64,000 nucleotides of DNA from Catenulispora rubra (GTDB lineage Bacteria; Actinomycetota; Actinomycetes; Streptomycetales; Catenulisporaceae). The position numbers were made by a program, and so were the translations under genes. Below the pieces are notes generated by a model that had not been told where the DNA came from, ran no database searches, and saw only the letters and a program-made list of their open reading frames with translations. The stretch spans positions 44,357 through 108,356 of the forward strand of contig NZ_JAACYW010000007.1 in the NCBI RefSeq assembly GCF_015356825.1. Direction: 5' to 3'. Below are positions 1 through 8,158 of this stretch, in pieces. Position 1 is the stretch's first letter. Each line of letters starts with the position of its first letter.

Positions 1-147
1 GCGGAGTTCCTCGGGCTCCAGCCCGATCAGCGCGACCTTCGCCCCGCGCCGCGCCAGCCGACGCGCCGCGTCCGCGCCGATCCCGCGCGCCGCGCCGGTG
101 ATGACCACGACCTTCCCGCTGACGCCGTGCGGTCCCCAGGTTCCCAT
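1..147 (-). CDS. Short-chain dehydrogenase/reductase, N-terminal 49 residues (cut by window edge)
   Basis: Only the first 49 codons lie in the window. The start is the ATG at 147 and the frame runs off the left edge. The peptide carries the Rossmann signature TGAARGIG (about residues 17-24), followed by an alternating helix/strand pattern ending ALIGLEPEEL, typical of the NAD(P)-binding N-terminus of classical SDR enzymes. Substrate cannot be told from this fragment. It is co-directional with the kinase upstream (50 nt gap), and an inverted repeat CTACCG/CGGTAG lies just before its start. Confidence 0.85.
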   Translation of the reverse strand, partial: MGTWGPHGVSGKVVVITGAARGIGADAARRLARRGAKVALIGLEPEELR

Positions 148-156
148 GGCCGAACC

Positions 157-184
157 CTACCGCCGGTAACTTACTGAACGGTAG
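157..184. promoter_or_regulatory. Weak inverted repeat upstream of the SDR gene
   Basis: CTACCG (157-162) and CGGTAG (179-184) are inverted copies separated by 16 bases, 10 bases before the SDR start. This could be an operator for a local regulator, but the arms are only 6 bp and chance is possible. Confidence 0.25.
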
Positions 185-196
185 GGGTCGCTCGAG

Positions 197-1861
197 TCAG
201 CTGCCGACCTCCTGGCCGGCGGAGTTGAAGCACAGTGCCGGTGCCGGCGCCCAGGTCGACTTGCCGTACTGGCCGATTGCCTGGACCTGGATGCATGAGG
301 TGCTTCCCGCCGGGAGCATGTAGGAAGAACCGGTGCCGTTGACCGTGACGTACTGATCGCCACCACCGTCGATGTTGTAGTGCAGGACATAGCTGGTCGC
401 GCCGGGGTCCGCGTTCCAGGACGCGTCGACCGTGGCTTCGCCGAACCAGGCCGGAATGTACGCGCCGACGCCGGAGACCGGTCCCGGCGGGTTGTGTGCC
501 GGCTGTTGCGGGGGTGGGGACGTGGTCTTGTGCGTCGTGGGGTGGCTGACCGGCTGCGATGCAGACGAGGAGGTCGGAGGGGTACTCGGGTTGTTCGGGC
601 CGCCATCGTCGACCGTTACTGTGACCGGCACCGAGTTGCCCTGATCCGGAGTCGTGCCGCCGTTGCCCGGCTTCACCTGGCCGACCGGTGCGTTCGACGT
701 CGAAGTCGGCTTGCCGCTTGCGGAAGGCTGTCCGCTGTCGCTGGAGGACCCGGGGGTGGACGGGAACGAGCCGGCGGCCGACTGGCTCCCGGACAGCGAA
801 CCACCCGTCTGCGGAGTACCAGTCGCCGACTTTCCCGTGCTGCCGCCGCTGCCCTCGACGACGGCGATGCCGGTCAGGATGACCGCGGCGGCCGCGGCGA
901 CGGAGATCACGGCGATCCGCTTGCCACCGCGTTTCGGTGCGAGGGCCACGGTCGGGGTGTCGGCTGACTCGCTCGCGGTGACCGGCAGTCCCACGCCGAG
1001 CGGCGGTTGCTGCCACGCGACTCCGGTGAGCGGCTGCCACCCGACCTCGCCGAACAGGTCGATGATCTGCTGCGGTGTGGGGCGGTTCTCGGCTTCCTTG
1101 GCCAGGCAGCCCTTGATGAGTTGACGCAGGACGTCGTCGTTCTCGGCGATTCCGCTGAGATCGGGCTCATTGTTGACCACGCGGTGCAGAATCGCCAGAG
1201 GCGCGCCGTCGCCGAACGCGAGTCGGCCGGTGGCGGCGAACACCAAGAGCGAACCCAGAGCGAACACATCAGAAGCGCTCTGGACAGAGCGTCCGTCAGC
1301 TTGCTCAGGGGACATATACGCGGGTGTGCCGAGAGTCTGACCGGTGTTGGTCAGCAGGGATGCATCCAGTGCGCGGGCCACGCCGAAGTCGATGACTTTG
1401 GGGCCGTCCGGACCGAGCAGTACGTTCGCCGGCTTGAGGTCGCGGTGTACGACCTCTGCGGCGTGAATGACTTGCAGCGCCTGTGCGATCGCCACCGCTA
1501 AAGCGCGAAGCCGCGCATCGTCGAACCCGCCGCCCTGATCGATCGCGTCCTGCAGCGTCGGGCCGGGGACGTATTCGGTGGCCAGCCACGGCCGTGCGCC
1601 CTCGGTCTCCGCGTTGTAGATCTCCGCGATACGTGGGGAGTGGATGCGTTCGGCGACCTGTAGCTCTCGCGAGAACCGCTTGCGGAACGCCGGGATCTCG
1701 GCCAGATCGGAGCGGACCATCTTGACCGCCGCCTGGCGGCCGTCGGCGTCGGTGCCGAGGAACACCCGGCCCATGGCACCCGATCCGAGCTGGGTGACGA
1801 GCAGATACGGCCCGACCCGATCGGTCGCCGCGGTCTCCACTCTATGTACATTGCCGTTCAT
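197..1861 (-). CDS. Membrane Ser/Thr protein kinase with extracellular Fn3-like domain
   Basis: PknB-type Hanks kinase, 554 aa from the ATG at 1861. The glycine loop is GSGAMG (26-31), the ATP lysine is K47, and the catalytic loop HRDLKPAN, the metal-binding DFG and the APE-equivalent SPEQ follow, so it should be active. One transmembrane helix (VISVAAAAAVILTGIAVV) separates the cytoplasmic kinase from a Gly/Ser/Pro/Thr-rich linker of about 140 residues. A C-terminal domain of about 85 residues resembles fibronectin type III and contains two cysteines. The longer frame to 1900 lacks a ribosome site, whereas GGGAGG lies about 13 nt before 1861. The extracellular ligand is unknown. Confidence 0.9.
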   Translation of the reverse strand: MNGNVHRVETAATDRVGPYLLVTQLGSGAMGRVFLGTDADGRQAAVKMVRSDLAEIPAFRKRFSRELQVAERIHSPRIAEIYNAETEGARPWLATEYVPGPTLQDAIDQGGGFDDARLRALAVAIAQALQVIHAAEVVHRDLKPANVLLGPDGPKVIDFGVARALDASLLTNTGQTLGTPAYMSPEQADGRSVQSASDVFALGSLLVFAATGRLAFGDGAPLAILHRVVNNEPDLSGIAENDDVLRQLIKGCLAKEAENRPTPQQIIDLFGEVGWQPLTGVAWQQPPLGVGLPVTASESADTPTVALAPKRGGKRIAVISVAAAAAVILTGIAVVEGSGGSTGKSATGTPQTGGSLSGSQSAAGSFPSTPGSSSDSGQPSASGKPTSTSNAPVGQVKPGNGGTTPDQGNSVPVTVTVDDGGPNNPSTPPTSSSASQPVSHPTTHKTTSPPPQQPAHNPPGPVSGVGAYIPAWFGEATVDASWNADPGATSYVLHYNIDGGGDQYVTVNGTGSSYMLPAGSTSCIQVQAIGQYGKSTWAPAPALCFNSAGQEVGS

Positions 1862-1936
1862 ATTCAACGTGCAGCCTCCCCTGTACGGCGTCCCGGCCAT
1901 TATGGGGCAGCAGGTTGATCCGCCGTACCCCGGTCC

Positions 1937-2731
1937 TCAGCGCAGGCGGCGGTCGTTCAGAACGGGCAACGCGCTACGTGTCCGCGCGACCAGTGCCGGA
2001 TCCACGTCCACCCGCAGAACCTCTTCACCGGTACCCGCTTCGGCCACGACATTCCCCCAGGGATCGACGACCACGGAACGGCCCCCCAGAGCGACCCCTC
2101 CGTTCGTCCCCACGCAGTTCGTGGCGAAGACGAACACCTGGTCCTCGATCGCGCGGGCCTTGAGCAACACCCGCCAGTGCTCGATCCGCTTCTCGGGCCA
2201 CGCCGAGCAGACCACCAGGTGCTCCATGCCCTTGTCCAGGAGTCCGCGGAACAGCTCGGGGAAACGGATGTCATAACACGTAGCCAGTCCCAGCGTTCCC
2301 CACGGAGAGGGAACGGTGACGAGCTCTTCCCCGGCGCCCATGAGGGTTGCTTCGCCCTCGCTGAAGCCGAACCGGTGGATCTTGCGGTACTCGGCCTGCA
2401 CACCGTCCGGGCCGCGGAAGACCGCGGTGTTGTAGAGAGTTCCGTCAGGCGCGCGCTCCACATAGGAACCGAAGTGCAGCCACATCTCCTGGCCCGGACC
2501 TTCTTGCGTCCGGACCTTCTCCAGAGCGGCGATCGGCCGGCTGTCGGCGATCGGTTCGGCGTGGCCGGTCCAGTTCTTGTAGTCGAAGCCGCCCGCGACC
2601 CAGAGCTCGGGCAGGATCACCAGCTCCGCCCCGGTCTCCCGCTCGGCCTCGACCAGCTTCACCACACGGTTCCAGCGGTCCTCGGGCGCTTCCGCGTCGT
2701 CGACGACAAGCTGCATGAGGGATACGCGCAT
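1937..2731 (-). CDS. Carbon-nitrogen hydrolase (nitrilase superfamily, omega-amidase-like)
   Basis: A 264-aa protein starting MRVSLMQL at the ATG at 2731; the 42 codons upstream in frame do not resemble the family and cross the hairpin. The nitrilase catalytic triad is visible: E42 in LPELW, K117 in YRKIHRFG and C152 in ATCYDIRFPE. Such enzymes hydrolyse amides or nitriles through a cysteine thioester. The CYDIRFPELFR signature is typical of the omega-amidase/NIT2-like branch, which deaminates omega-amides such as alpha-ketoglutaramate; that substrate is inferred, not shown. It lies downstream of the oxoacid dehydrogenase operon but is separated from it by a strong hairpin. Confidence 0.88.
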   Translation of the reverse strand: MRVSLMQLVVDDAEAPEDRWNRVVKLVEAERETGAELVILPELWVAGGFDYKNWTGHAEPIADSRPIAALEKVRTQEGPGQEMWLHFGSYVERAPDGTLYNTAVFRGPDGVQAEYRKIHRFGFSEGEATLMGAGEELVTVPSPWGTLGLATCYDIRFPELFRGLLDKGMEHLVVCSAWPEKRIEHWRVLLKARAIEDQVFVFATNCVGTNGGVALGGRSVVVDPWGNVVAEAGTGEEVLRVDVDPALVARTRSALPVLNDRRLR

Positions 2732-2745
2732 ACTGCCGATCGTGC

Positions 2746-2782
2746 CAGAGGGGCACCGGTTCTGAGAACCGGTGCCCCTCTG
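2746..2782. terminator. Near-perfect 37-bp palindrome, likely terminator of the E1-E2 operon
   Basis: Left arm 2746-2763 (CAGAGGGGCACCGGTTCT) and right arm 2765-2782 are exact inverted copies of 18 bp with a single central base. It sits between the E2 stop (2872) and the nitrilase start (2731), both on the minus strand. No T-run follows on the minus strand, as is common for actinobacterial hairpin terminators. A binding site for a dimeric regulator is the alternative, since it ends only 15 bases before the nitrilase start codon. Confidence 0.7.
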
Positions 2783-2836
2783 TGTGAGACCACAACCCGC
2801 GTGAGACCGCTGTAGGGATCCCCGGCAGGGATCCCT

Positions 2837-2878
2837 CAGGCAATCAGCTCCAGGCAATCAGCTCCAGGCGATCAGCTC
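2837..2878. repeat. Three tandem 14-bp repeats across the E2 stop codon
   Basis: Units CAGGCAATCAGCTC (2837-2850), an identical copy (2851-2864) and CAGGCGATCAGCTC (2865-2878). The last copy contains the E2 stop codon (2872-2874). Because 14 is not a multiple of three, each copy shifts the frame. The array looks like slippage duplication of the gene's 3' end. Confidence 0.9.
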
Positions 2879-4380
2879 CAGGCCAGCGCGGTCAGCGGAT
2901 CGGCCAGCACCGCGCCGACGTCCCGCAGCACCTTCGAGCCCAGCTCGCCGTCGACCAGGCGGTGGTCGAAGGACAGCGCCAGCGTGGTCACCTGGCGCGG
3001 CTTCATCTTGCCCTTGTGCATCCACGGCTGCTCCCGCACCGCGCCGAACGCCAGGATCGACGCCTCGCCCGGATTCAGGATCGGGGTGCCGGTGTCCACG
3101 CCGAACACGCCGACGTTGGTGATCGTCGCCGTGGCGCCGCTCATGTCGGCCAGCGAGGTCTTGCCCTCGCGCGCCACGTCGGTGAGCCTGTTGAGCGCCC
3201 GGCCCAACTCCACCAGCGGCAGCAGGTCCGCGCCCTTGACGTTCGGCACCAGCAGCCCGCGCGGCGTGGCCGCCGCGATGCCCAGGGTGACGTGGTCGAA
3301 GTAGACGATCTCGCCGTTTGCCTCGTCCCAGCGCGCGTTGATCTCCGGGTTCCGCGCCATCGCCACCAGGAACGCCTTGGCGACCAGCAGCAGCGGCGAC
3401 ACCCGCACGCCCTTGAAGTCCGGCATCTCCTTCAGCCGCTGCACGAACTTCATGGTCGGGGTGACGTCGACCGTCAGGAACTCGGTGACGTGCGGCGCGG
3501 TGAACGCCGACTGCACCATCGCCGCGGCGGTCGCCTTGCGCACGCCCTTGATCGGGACGCGGCGCTCGCCGTTGACGAAGGGTACGGCGGCGGCCGGGGC
3601 GACTTCGCCGCCCGCGGCTGGCGCGGTCTGCGTCCCGGAGATGGCCGCGTGCACGTCGTCCCGGGTCACCGTGCCGTTGATCCCGGTCGGGACCACCAGC
3701 GCCAGGTCGATGCCCAGGTCCTTGGCGAGCTTGCGGACCGGCGGCTTGGCCAGCGGCTTGGCGCCGATCGGCGCGGCCGGAGCGCCCGCAGCTGTGACCC
3801 GCACTGCCGCAGCGGCCTGCTCCGGAGCCGTGGACTGGCCGTAGTACGCCGGGGCCGGGATGTCGTCGGCGACCGGCTCCTCGCGGACCGTGGCGCCCAT
3901 GACGTCGGCCACGGACGGCGCCGCGCCTGAGGCCTTGCGCGGACGACGGCTGGAAGCGCCCTGCTTCACGCCGTAGCCGACCAGGACCGGCTCGCGCTTG
4001 TCGTCGCTCTTGCCCGAGCCGCCTGTGCCGCCCGTGCCGCCCGAGGCTGCCGGCGCGGCCTTGGCCTCGGCGGTGGCCGCGACGCCGGCGGTCATGTCGT
4101 CCCCGCCGCCGGCCGCCGGGGCGCTCGGCGTGCTCGGGTCGATGTCGATCCCGATGATCGGGGTGCCGACGTCGACCGTCCGCCCCTCGTCCACCAGCAG
4201 CTCGACGACCTTGCCGGCCCACGGCGAGGGCAGCTCGACGGCGGCCTTCGCGGTCTCGATCTCGACCAGGATCTGGTTGACCGTGACCAGGTCGCCGACC
4301 TTGACCGACCAGGCCAGGATCTCCGCCTCGGTCAGGCCCTCGCCGACGTCCGGGAGGTTGAATCTCTTGATCTCACCCAT
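2872..4380 (-). CDS. 2-oxoacid dehydrogenase E2, dihydrolipoamide acyltransferase
   Basis: 502 aa from MGEIKRFNLPDVGEGL (ATG at 4380). Domains in order: one lipoyl domain (1-80) with acceptor K45 in EIETAKA; a long Ala/Gly/Pro linker; a peripheral subunit-binding domain (about 215-250, PPVRKLAKDLGI); and the catalytic domain (about 280-502) with DHRLVDG, whose His and Asp form the acyltransferase active site. It transfers the acyl group from E1 to CoA. Last gene of E1alpha-E1beta-E2; no E3 (lpd) is present, so lipoamide dehydrogenase must come from elsewhere. Branched-chain ketoacids are the likelier substrate, pyruvate the alternative. Confidence 0.93.
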   Translation of the reverse strand: MGEIKRFNLPDVGEGLTEAEILAWSVKVGDLVTVNQILVEIETAKAAVELPSPWAGKVVELLVDEGRTVDVGTPIIGIDIDPSTPSAPAAGGGDDMTAGVAATAEAKAAPAASGGTGGTGGSGKSDDKREPVLVGYGVKQGASSRRPRKASGAAPSVADVMGATVREEPVADDIPAPAYYGQSTAPEQAAAAVRVTAAGAPAAPIGAKPLAKPPVRKLAKDLGIDLALVVPTGINGTVTRDDVHAAISGTQTAPAAGGEVAPAAAVPFVNGERRVPIKGVRKATAAAMVQSAFTAPHVTEFLTVDVTPTMKFVQRLKEMPDFKGVRVSPLLLVAKAFLVAMARNPEINARWDEANGEIVYFDHVTLGIAAATPRGLLVPNVKGADLLPLVELGRALNRLTDVAREGKTSLADMSGATATITNVGVFGVDTGTPILNPGEASILAFGAVREQPWMHKGKMKPRQVTTLALSFDHRLVDGELGSKVLRDVGAVLADPLTALAWS

Positions 4381-4397
4381 GTGTGCTCCCAGATCCC

Positions 4398-5393
4398 TTA
4401 GAACGCGAACGCGCGGTCGACGGCGTCCAGCACTCGGTCCAGGTCCGGCAGGAACTCCTCCTCGACCCGCGACGGCGGGTAGGGGGTGTGCGGGGCGCCG
4501 ACGCGCAGGACCGGCGCCTCCAGGGAGTAGAAGCACTTCTCGGTGACCTTCGCGGCCACCTCCGCGCCCATCCCCATGAACACCGAGGCCTCGTGCACGG
4601 TGATCAGGCGGCCGGTCTTGCGGACCGAGGCGTAGACCGGCTCCAGGTCGAGCGGGGACAGCGTGCGCAGGTCGATGACCTCCAGCGAGCGCCCCTCCTC
4701 CGCGGCCGCCGCGGCGGCCTCCAGGCAGGTCTTCACCATCGGGCCGTAGGCGACCAGCGTCGCGTCCGTGCCGGGGCGCACCACGCGGGAGGCGTAGAGC
4801 GGGTACGGCGTGGCCGTCGGGTCCAGCTCGGCCTTGTCCCAGTACCGGCGCTTGGGCTCGAAGAACACCACCGGGTCGTCGGAGGCGATGGCCTGCTGGA
4901 TCATCCAGTAGGCGTCGACCGGGTTGGACGTGGCGACCACGCGCAGGCCGGCGGTGATGGCGAAGTACGCCTCGGGGGACTCCGAGTGGTGCTCGACCGC
5001 GCCGATGCCGCCGCCGAACGGGATGCGGATCACGATCGGCATGCTGACCTTGCCCAGCGCCCGGGCCCGCATCTTGGCGACCTGGGTGACGATCTGGTCG
5101 AAGGCCGGGTAGACGAACCCGTCGAACTGGATCTCCACCACCGGCCGGTAGCCGGACAGGGCCAGGCCGACCGCGGTGCCCACGATGCCGGACTCGGCCA
5201 GCGGGGTGTCGATGACCCGCGCGTCGCCGAAGTCCTTCTGCAGGCCGTCGGTGACGCGGAAGACGCCGCCGAGCTTGCCGATGTCCTCGCCCATGAGCAG
5301 GACCTTCGGGTCGTCCTCCAGGGCCCTGCGCAGGCCGAGGTTGAGGCCCTTGCCGAGACTGATCTGCTGTGTCTTGGAAGTCGACTCTGACAT
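4398..5393 (-). CDS. 2-oxoacid dehydrogenase E1 beta subunit
   Basis: 331 aa, starting MSESTSKTQQ at the ATG at 5393. The start follows the E1alpha stop by one base (TGA C ATG), indicating translational coupling; an in-frame codon four residues earlier is possible. Transketolase-like fold: GEDIGKLGGVFRVT near the N-terminus and the conserved HHSESPEAYF loop that contacts the cofactor and partner, followed by the C-terminal transketolase domain. With the alpha subunit it decarboxylates 2-oxoacids on thiamine diphosphate and passes the acyl unit to lipoyl-E2. Confidence 0.93.
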   Translation of the reverse strand: MSESTSKTQQISLGKGLNLGLRRALEDDPKVLLMGEDIGKLGGVFRVTDGLQKDFGDARVIDTPLAESGIVGTAVGLALSGYRPVVEIQFDGFVYPAFDQIVTQVAKMRARALGKVSMPIVIRIPFGGGIGAVEHHSESPEAYFAITAGLRVVATSNPVDAYWMIQQAIASDDPVVFFEPKRRYWDKAELDPTATPYPLYASRVVRPGTDATLVAYGPMVKTCLEAAAAAAEEGRSLEVIDLRTLSPLDLEPVYASVRKTGRLITVHEASVFMGMGAEVAAKVTEKCFYSLEAPVLRVGAPHTPYPPSRVEEEFLPDLDRVLDAVDRAFAF

Positions 5394-5394
5394 G

Positions 5395-6522
5395 TCAGTG
5401 AGCACCCTCGAAAGATTCCCAGTAGGCCCCGTACTCTGCGCGCTCCTCGTCCATCAGGGGGTGCGGCTCGGCGTAGACGTGGTCGAAGATCGAGACCGGC
5501 TTCGGGTCCGGCATGGCCAGGCAGCGCGCGCGGATGTCGGCGGCGACGGTGTCCGCCTCGGCGTCGATCTCCTTGAAGAACGCCTCGTCGGCGTGCTTGT
5601 TCTTCTCCAGGAAGGCGTGCATGCGCAGGATCGGGTCCTTCGCCTTCCACTCCTCCAGCTCGTCGGAGTTGCGGTAGCGCGTCGGGTCGTCGGACGTGGT
5701 GTGCGCGCCCATGCGGTAGGTGAAGGCCTCGACCAGCGTCGGGCCGCCGCCGCTGCGGGCGTGCTCCAGGGCGGCCCTGGTGACCGCCAGGCAGGCCAGG
5801 ACGTCGTTGCCGTCGACCCGGACGCCGGGGAAGCCGAAGCCGGCGGCGCGCTGGTACAGCGGGACGCGGAACTGGCGCTCGTTGGGCTCGGAGATGGCCC
5901 ACTGGTTGTTCTGGCAGAAGAACACCACCGGCGCGTTGTTCACGCTGGCGAAGACGAACGCCTCGTTGACGTCGCCCTGGGAGGACGCACCGTCGCCGAA
6001 GTACGCGATCACCGCCGCCTCGCGGCCGTCGCGCTGCATGCCCATGGCGTAGCCGGTGGCGTGCAGCGTCTGGGAGCCGATCACGATCGTGTAGAGGTGG
6101 AAGTTCTTCTCGTTCGGGTCCCAGCCGCCGTTGTTCACGCCGCGGAACATCCCGAGCAGGTTCACCGGGTCCACGTCGCGGCACCACGCCACGCCGTGCT
6201 CGCGGTAGGTGGGGAAGGCGTAGTCCTCGGCGGTCTGCGCGCGGCCGGAACCGACCTGCGCGGCCTCCTGGCCCAGCAGCGGGGCCCACAGCCCCAGCTC
6301 GCCCTGGCGCTGCAGCGCCGTGCCTTCGGCATCGATGCGGCGGACCAGGACCATGTCCCGGTACAGGCCGCGGTACTCCTCGGGCGTCAGGTCGATCGAG
6401 TAATCGGGGTGCTCGACCAGATCCCCTTCGGGCGTCAGCAGCTGCACGAGGTCGGGGTTCGTGGCCCCGGCCTTCTTTTTAGCAGCGGTCTTGCCACCCG
6501 CGCCCTTGCGTGAGGTCACCAC
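5395..6522 (-). CDS. 2-oxoacid dehydrogenase E1 alpha subunit (thiamine diphosphate-binding)
   Basis: 375 aa with a GTG start at 6522, supported by GAGGAG seven bases upstream. The N-terminal ~40 residues are Lys/Ala-rich. The thiamine diphosphate motif runs from GDGASSQGDVNEAF to CQNNQWAISEP (GDG...NN). The phosphorylation-loop region TYRMGAHTTSDDPTRYR is typical of BCKDH/PDH alpha subunits. First gene of the operon, with beta and E2 following in step. It is divergent from the DevR-like regulator at 6731 over about 200 bases, so the two may share a promoter region. The bkd (branched-chain) assignment rests on the LGQEAAQVG type of N-terminus and is not certain. Confidence 0.93.
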   Translation of the reverse strand: MVTSRKGAGGKTAAKKKAGATNPDLVQLLTPEGDLVEHPDYSIDLTPEEYRGLYRDMVLVRRIDAEGTALQRQGELGLWAPLLGQEAAQVGSGRAQTAEDYAFPTYREHGVAWCRDVDPVNLLGMFRGVNNGGWDPNEKNFHLYTIVIGSQTLHATGYAMGMQRDGREAAVIAYFGDGASSQGDVNEAFVFASVNNAPVVFFCQNNQWAISEPNERQFRVPLYQRAAGFGFPGVRVDGNDVLACLAVTRAALEHARSGGGPTLVEAFTYRMGAHTTSDDPTRYRNSDELEEWKAKDPILRMHAFLEKNKHADEAFFKEIDAEADTVAADIRARCLAMPDPKPVSIFDHVYAEPHPLMDEERAEYGAYWESFEGAH

Positions 6523-6730
6523 TACATGTCTCCTCTACACGTATCTCAAACGGACGTACGGCGGGGTCGCCGCCGCGGTCAGCGAGGTGCGACGCCGGCC
6601 GCGGAGTTCGTGGTCGGGGTGTGACGTGGATCCCCCTCGGCCGTGCAGAGGCCACGTTACAGGGCGGAATGCGTGCGCGACGCCCCGCACCAAAGACGCG
6701 AAAGCTCCTGAGTATGGCTATGTTGTCGGT

Positions 6731-7432
6731 GTGCACTCTGATGCTGCCATCTCGGGCATAACGGACCCGATCCGTGTCTTCCTGCTGGACGACCACGAGT
6801 TGGTGCGGCGCGGTGTGGGCGAACTGCTGAGCGCCGAACCCGATATCGAGGTGGTCGCTCAGGCCGGCAGTGTGGCGCAGGCTCTGGCTGCGGCCGAGGC
6901 TGCCTGGCCGGACGTCGCCTTGCTGGACGTGCGGCTTCCCGACGGATCGGGCATCGAGGTCTGCCGCGAGCTGAAGTCGCGGATGCCGGATCTGGGCTGT
7001 CTGATGCTGACGTCGTTCTCGGATGACGACGCGTTGTTCGGCGCCATCATGGCGGGCGCTGCGGGCTACGTTCTGAAGGACATCCGGGGCTCCGCACTCG
7101 TCGACGCGGTCCGGACGGTGGCGCGCGGGGGCTCGTTGCTCGACCCGACCGCCACGGAGCACCTTCTGAGCCGGCTGCGGGTCGGGATCGTGCCGGGCGA
7201 GGCGGACCGGGAGGACGCGGCGAGCAAACTGGCGTCGCTCACGGTGTCCGAGAAGCGGATCCTGGAGCTGATCGCCGAGGGCCTCACCAACCGGCAGATC
7301 GGCGAGCGGCTGAGCCTGGCCGAGAAGACCGTGAAGAACTACATCACCGGGATCCTGGCGAAACTGGCCATGCAGCGGCGTACGCAGGCTGCTGCGTTCG
7401 CCGTGCGGCATCTCCCTGGGCGTTCGCGCTAA
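6731..7432 (+). CDS. NarL/LuxR-family response regulator, DevR/DosR-like
   Basis: 233 aa from a GTG at 6731; an open frame extends further upstream but has no family similarity there. The receiver domain starts IRVFLLDDHELVRRGV, with the phospho-acceptor Asp in LLDVRLPDGSG and Lys in VLKDIRGS. The C-terminal LuxR helix-turn-helix is SEKRILELIAEGLTNRQIGE followed by LSLAEKTVKNYITG. This layout and the (V)KDIRGS linker match DevR/DosR regulators of hypoxia or redox responses. No histidine kinase is adjacent, so the partner is orphan. Divergent from the E1alpha operon. Confidence 0.88.
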   Translation: MHSDAAISGITDPIRVFLLDDHELVRRGVGELLSAEPDIEVVAQAGSVAQALAAAEAAWPDVALLDVRLPDGSGIEVCRELKSRMPDLGCLMLTSFSDDDALFGAIMAGAAGYVLKDIRGSALVDAVRTVARGGSLLDPTATEHLLSRLRVGIVPGEADREDAASKLASLTVSEKRILELIAEGLTNRQIGERLSLAEKTVKNYITGILAKLAMQRRTQAAAFAVRHLPGRSR

Positions 7433-7457
7433 GAGCTCCGCGCTTATAGCGCGCTCT
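7432..7457. terminator. Bidirectional hairpin between convergent genes
   Basis: GCGCT (7440-7444), loop TAT, AGCGC (7448-7452), extended outward by AGAGC/GCTCT with a 3-nt bulge. It lies between the stops of the response regulator (7432) and the TetR gene (7473) and can serve both. Confidence 0.6.
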
Positions 7458-7472
7458 CGCATAGCGGTTCCC

Positions 7473-8069
7473 CTACTGCGCGGCGTCCTTAAGCATTCCT
7501 CGAAACAGCTGCAGGAGACCGGTGCGGATCTCCTCGCGCGTCAGGGCGGCGCGGTTGCCGGCTCCGGCGACCGAATCGAACAGGACCCCTTCGCTGAAGG
7601 CGATGAACGTGCGGCCGTCGCGGTCCGGGTCGGCGGAGCCGAGAGCCGCCATGAGGCCACGCGCCGGCTCGCGGAAAGCCACACCCGCCTCGTCGTAGAT
7701 CGCGCGCAGTTCCGGCCGTCGCGTCGCCTCCAGCGCGAGCTCGAAACGGGCCAGTGACGGGGCCCGGCGGAGCGTGAGGGTGTCGTGCAGTTGGGTGGCC
7801 ACCAGGTCGGCGGCGATCTCCGGGGTCGGATTCTCCACCGCCAGCACGCCTTCGGGGTTCGCCGCGTCCTCGAAGACCTCGGCCTCCAGACGGCACAGCC
7901 GGGCGAACGTCGTCTCCAGCAGGGCGCCGCGGGTCCGGGCGTGGTTGGAGGTGGACCCGGGCGGCAGGCCGGCGGCCTCGTCGACCGCGCGGTGGGTGAG
8001 CCCGCGCAGCCCCCGCTCGGCGAGCAGGGCGATCGCGGTGTCTCCGATGAGGTCCGGACGGGAGGTCAT
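7473..8069 (-). CDS. TetR-family transcriptional regulator
   Basis: 198 aa, ATG at 8069. The N-terminal helix-turn-helix spans about residues 8-50 (IGDTAIALLAERGLRGLTHR then AVDEAAGLPPGSTSNH); the rest is a helical ligand-binding domain. It is divergent from the FAD monooxygenase at 8159, and the 89 bases between them carry three copies of ACTAC-N4-GTAGT. The expected role is repression of the monooxygenase and itself, relieved by an aromatic or drug-like ligand; the ligand is unknown. Confidence 0.9.
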   Translation of the reverse strand: MTSRPDLIGDTAIALLAERGLRGLTHRAVDEAAGLPPGSTSNHARTRGALLETTFARLCRLEAEVFEDAANPEGVLAVENPTPEIAADLVATQLHDTLTLRRAPSLARFELALEATRRPELRAIYDEAGVAFREPARGLMAALGSADPDRDGRTFIAFSEGVLFDSVAGAGNRAALTREEIRTGLLQLFRGMLKDAAQ

Positions 8070-8093
8070 GGTCCGAGACCTTAGCAGTTGACG

Positions 8094-8147
8094 ACTACGG
8101 CTGTAGTGGCGTAGAACTACATCCGTAGTTGGAACTACGGATGTAGT
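8094..8147. promoter_or_regulatory. Triple palindromic operator, ACTAC-N4-GTAGT x3
   Basis: Sites at 8094-8107, 8116-8129 and 8134-8147. The last two also form one larger perfect palindrome: ACTACATCCGTAGTT (8116-8130), GG, and its exact complement (8133-8147). The array fills the TetR/monooxygenase divergent promoter and ends just before the GAGGAG ribosome site of the monooxygenase (8149-8154). Confidence 0.85.
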
Positions 8148-8158
8148 GAGGAGCGGTC

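Noticed and set aside
2814..2836. AGGGATCC/GGATCCCT inverted pair upstream of the large palindrome
   Set aside because: The two half-sites are short and contain a self-complementary hexamer each, so pairing by chance is likely; the 18-bp-arm hairpin nearby already explains termination.
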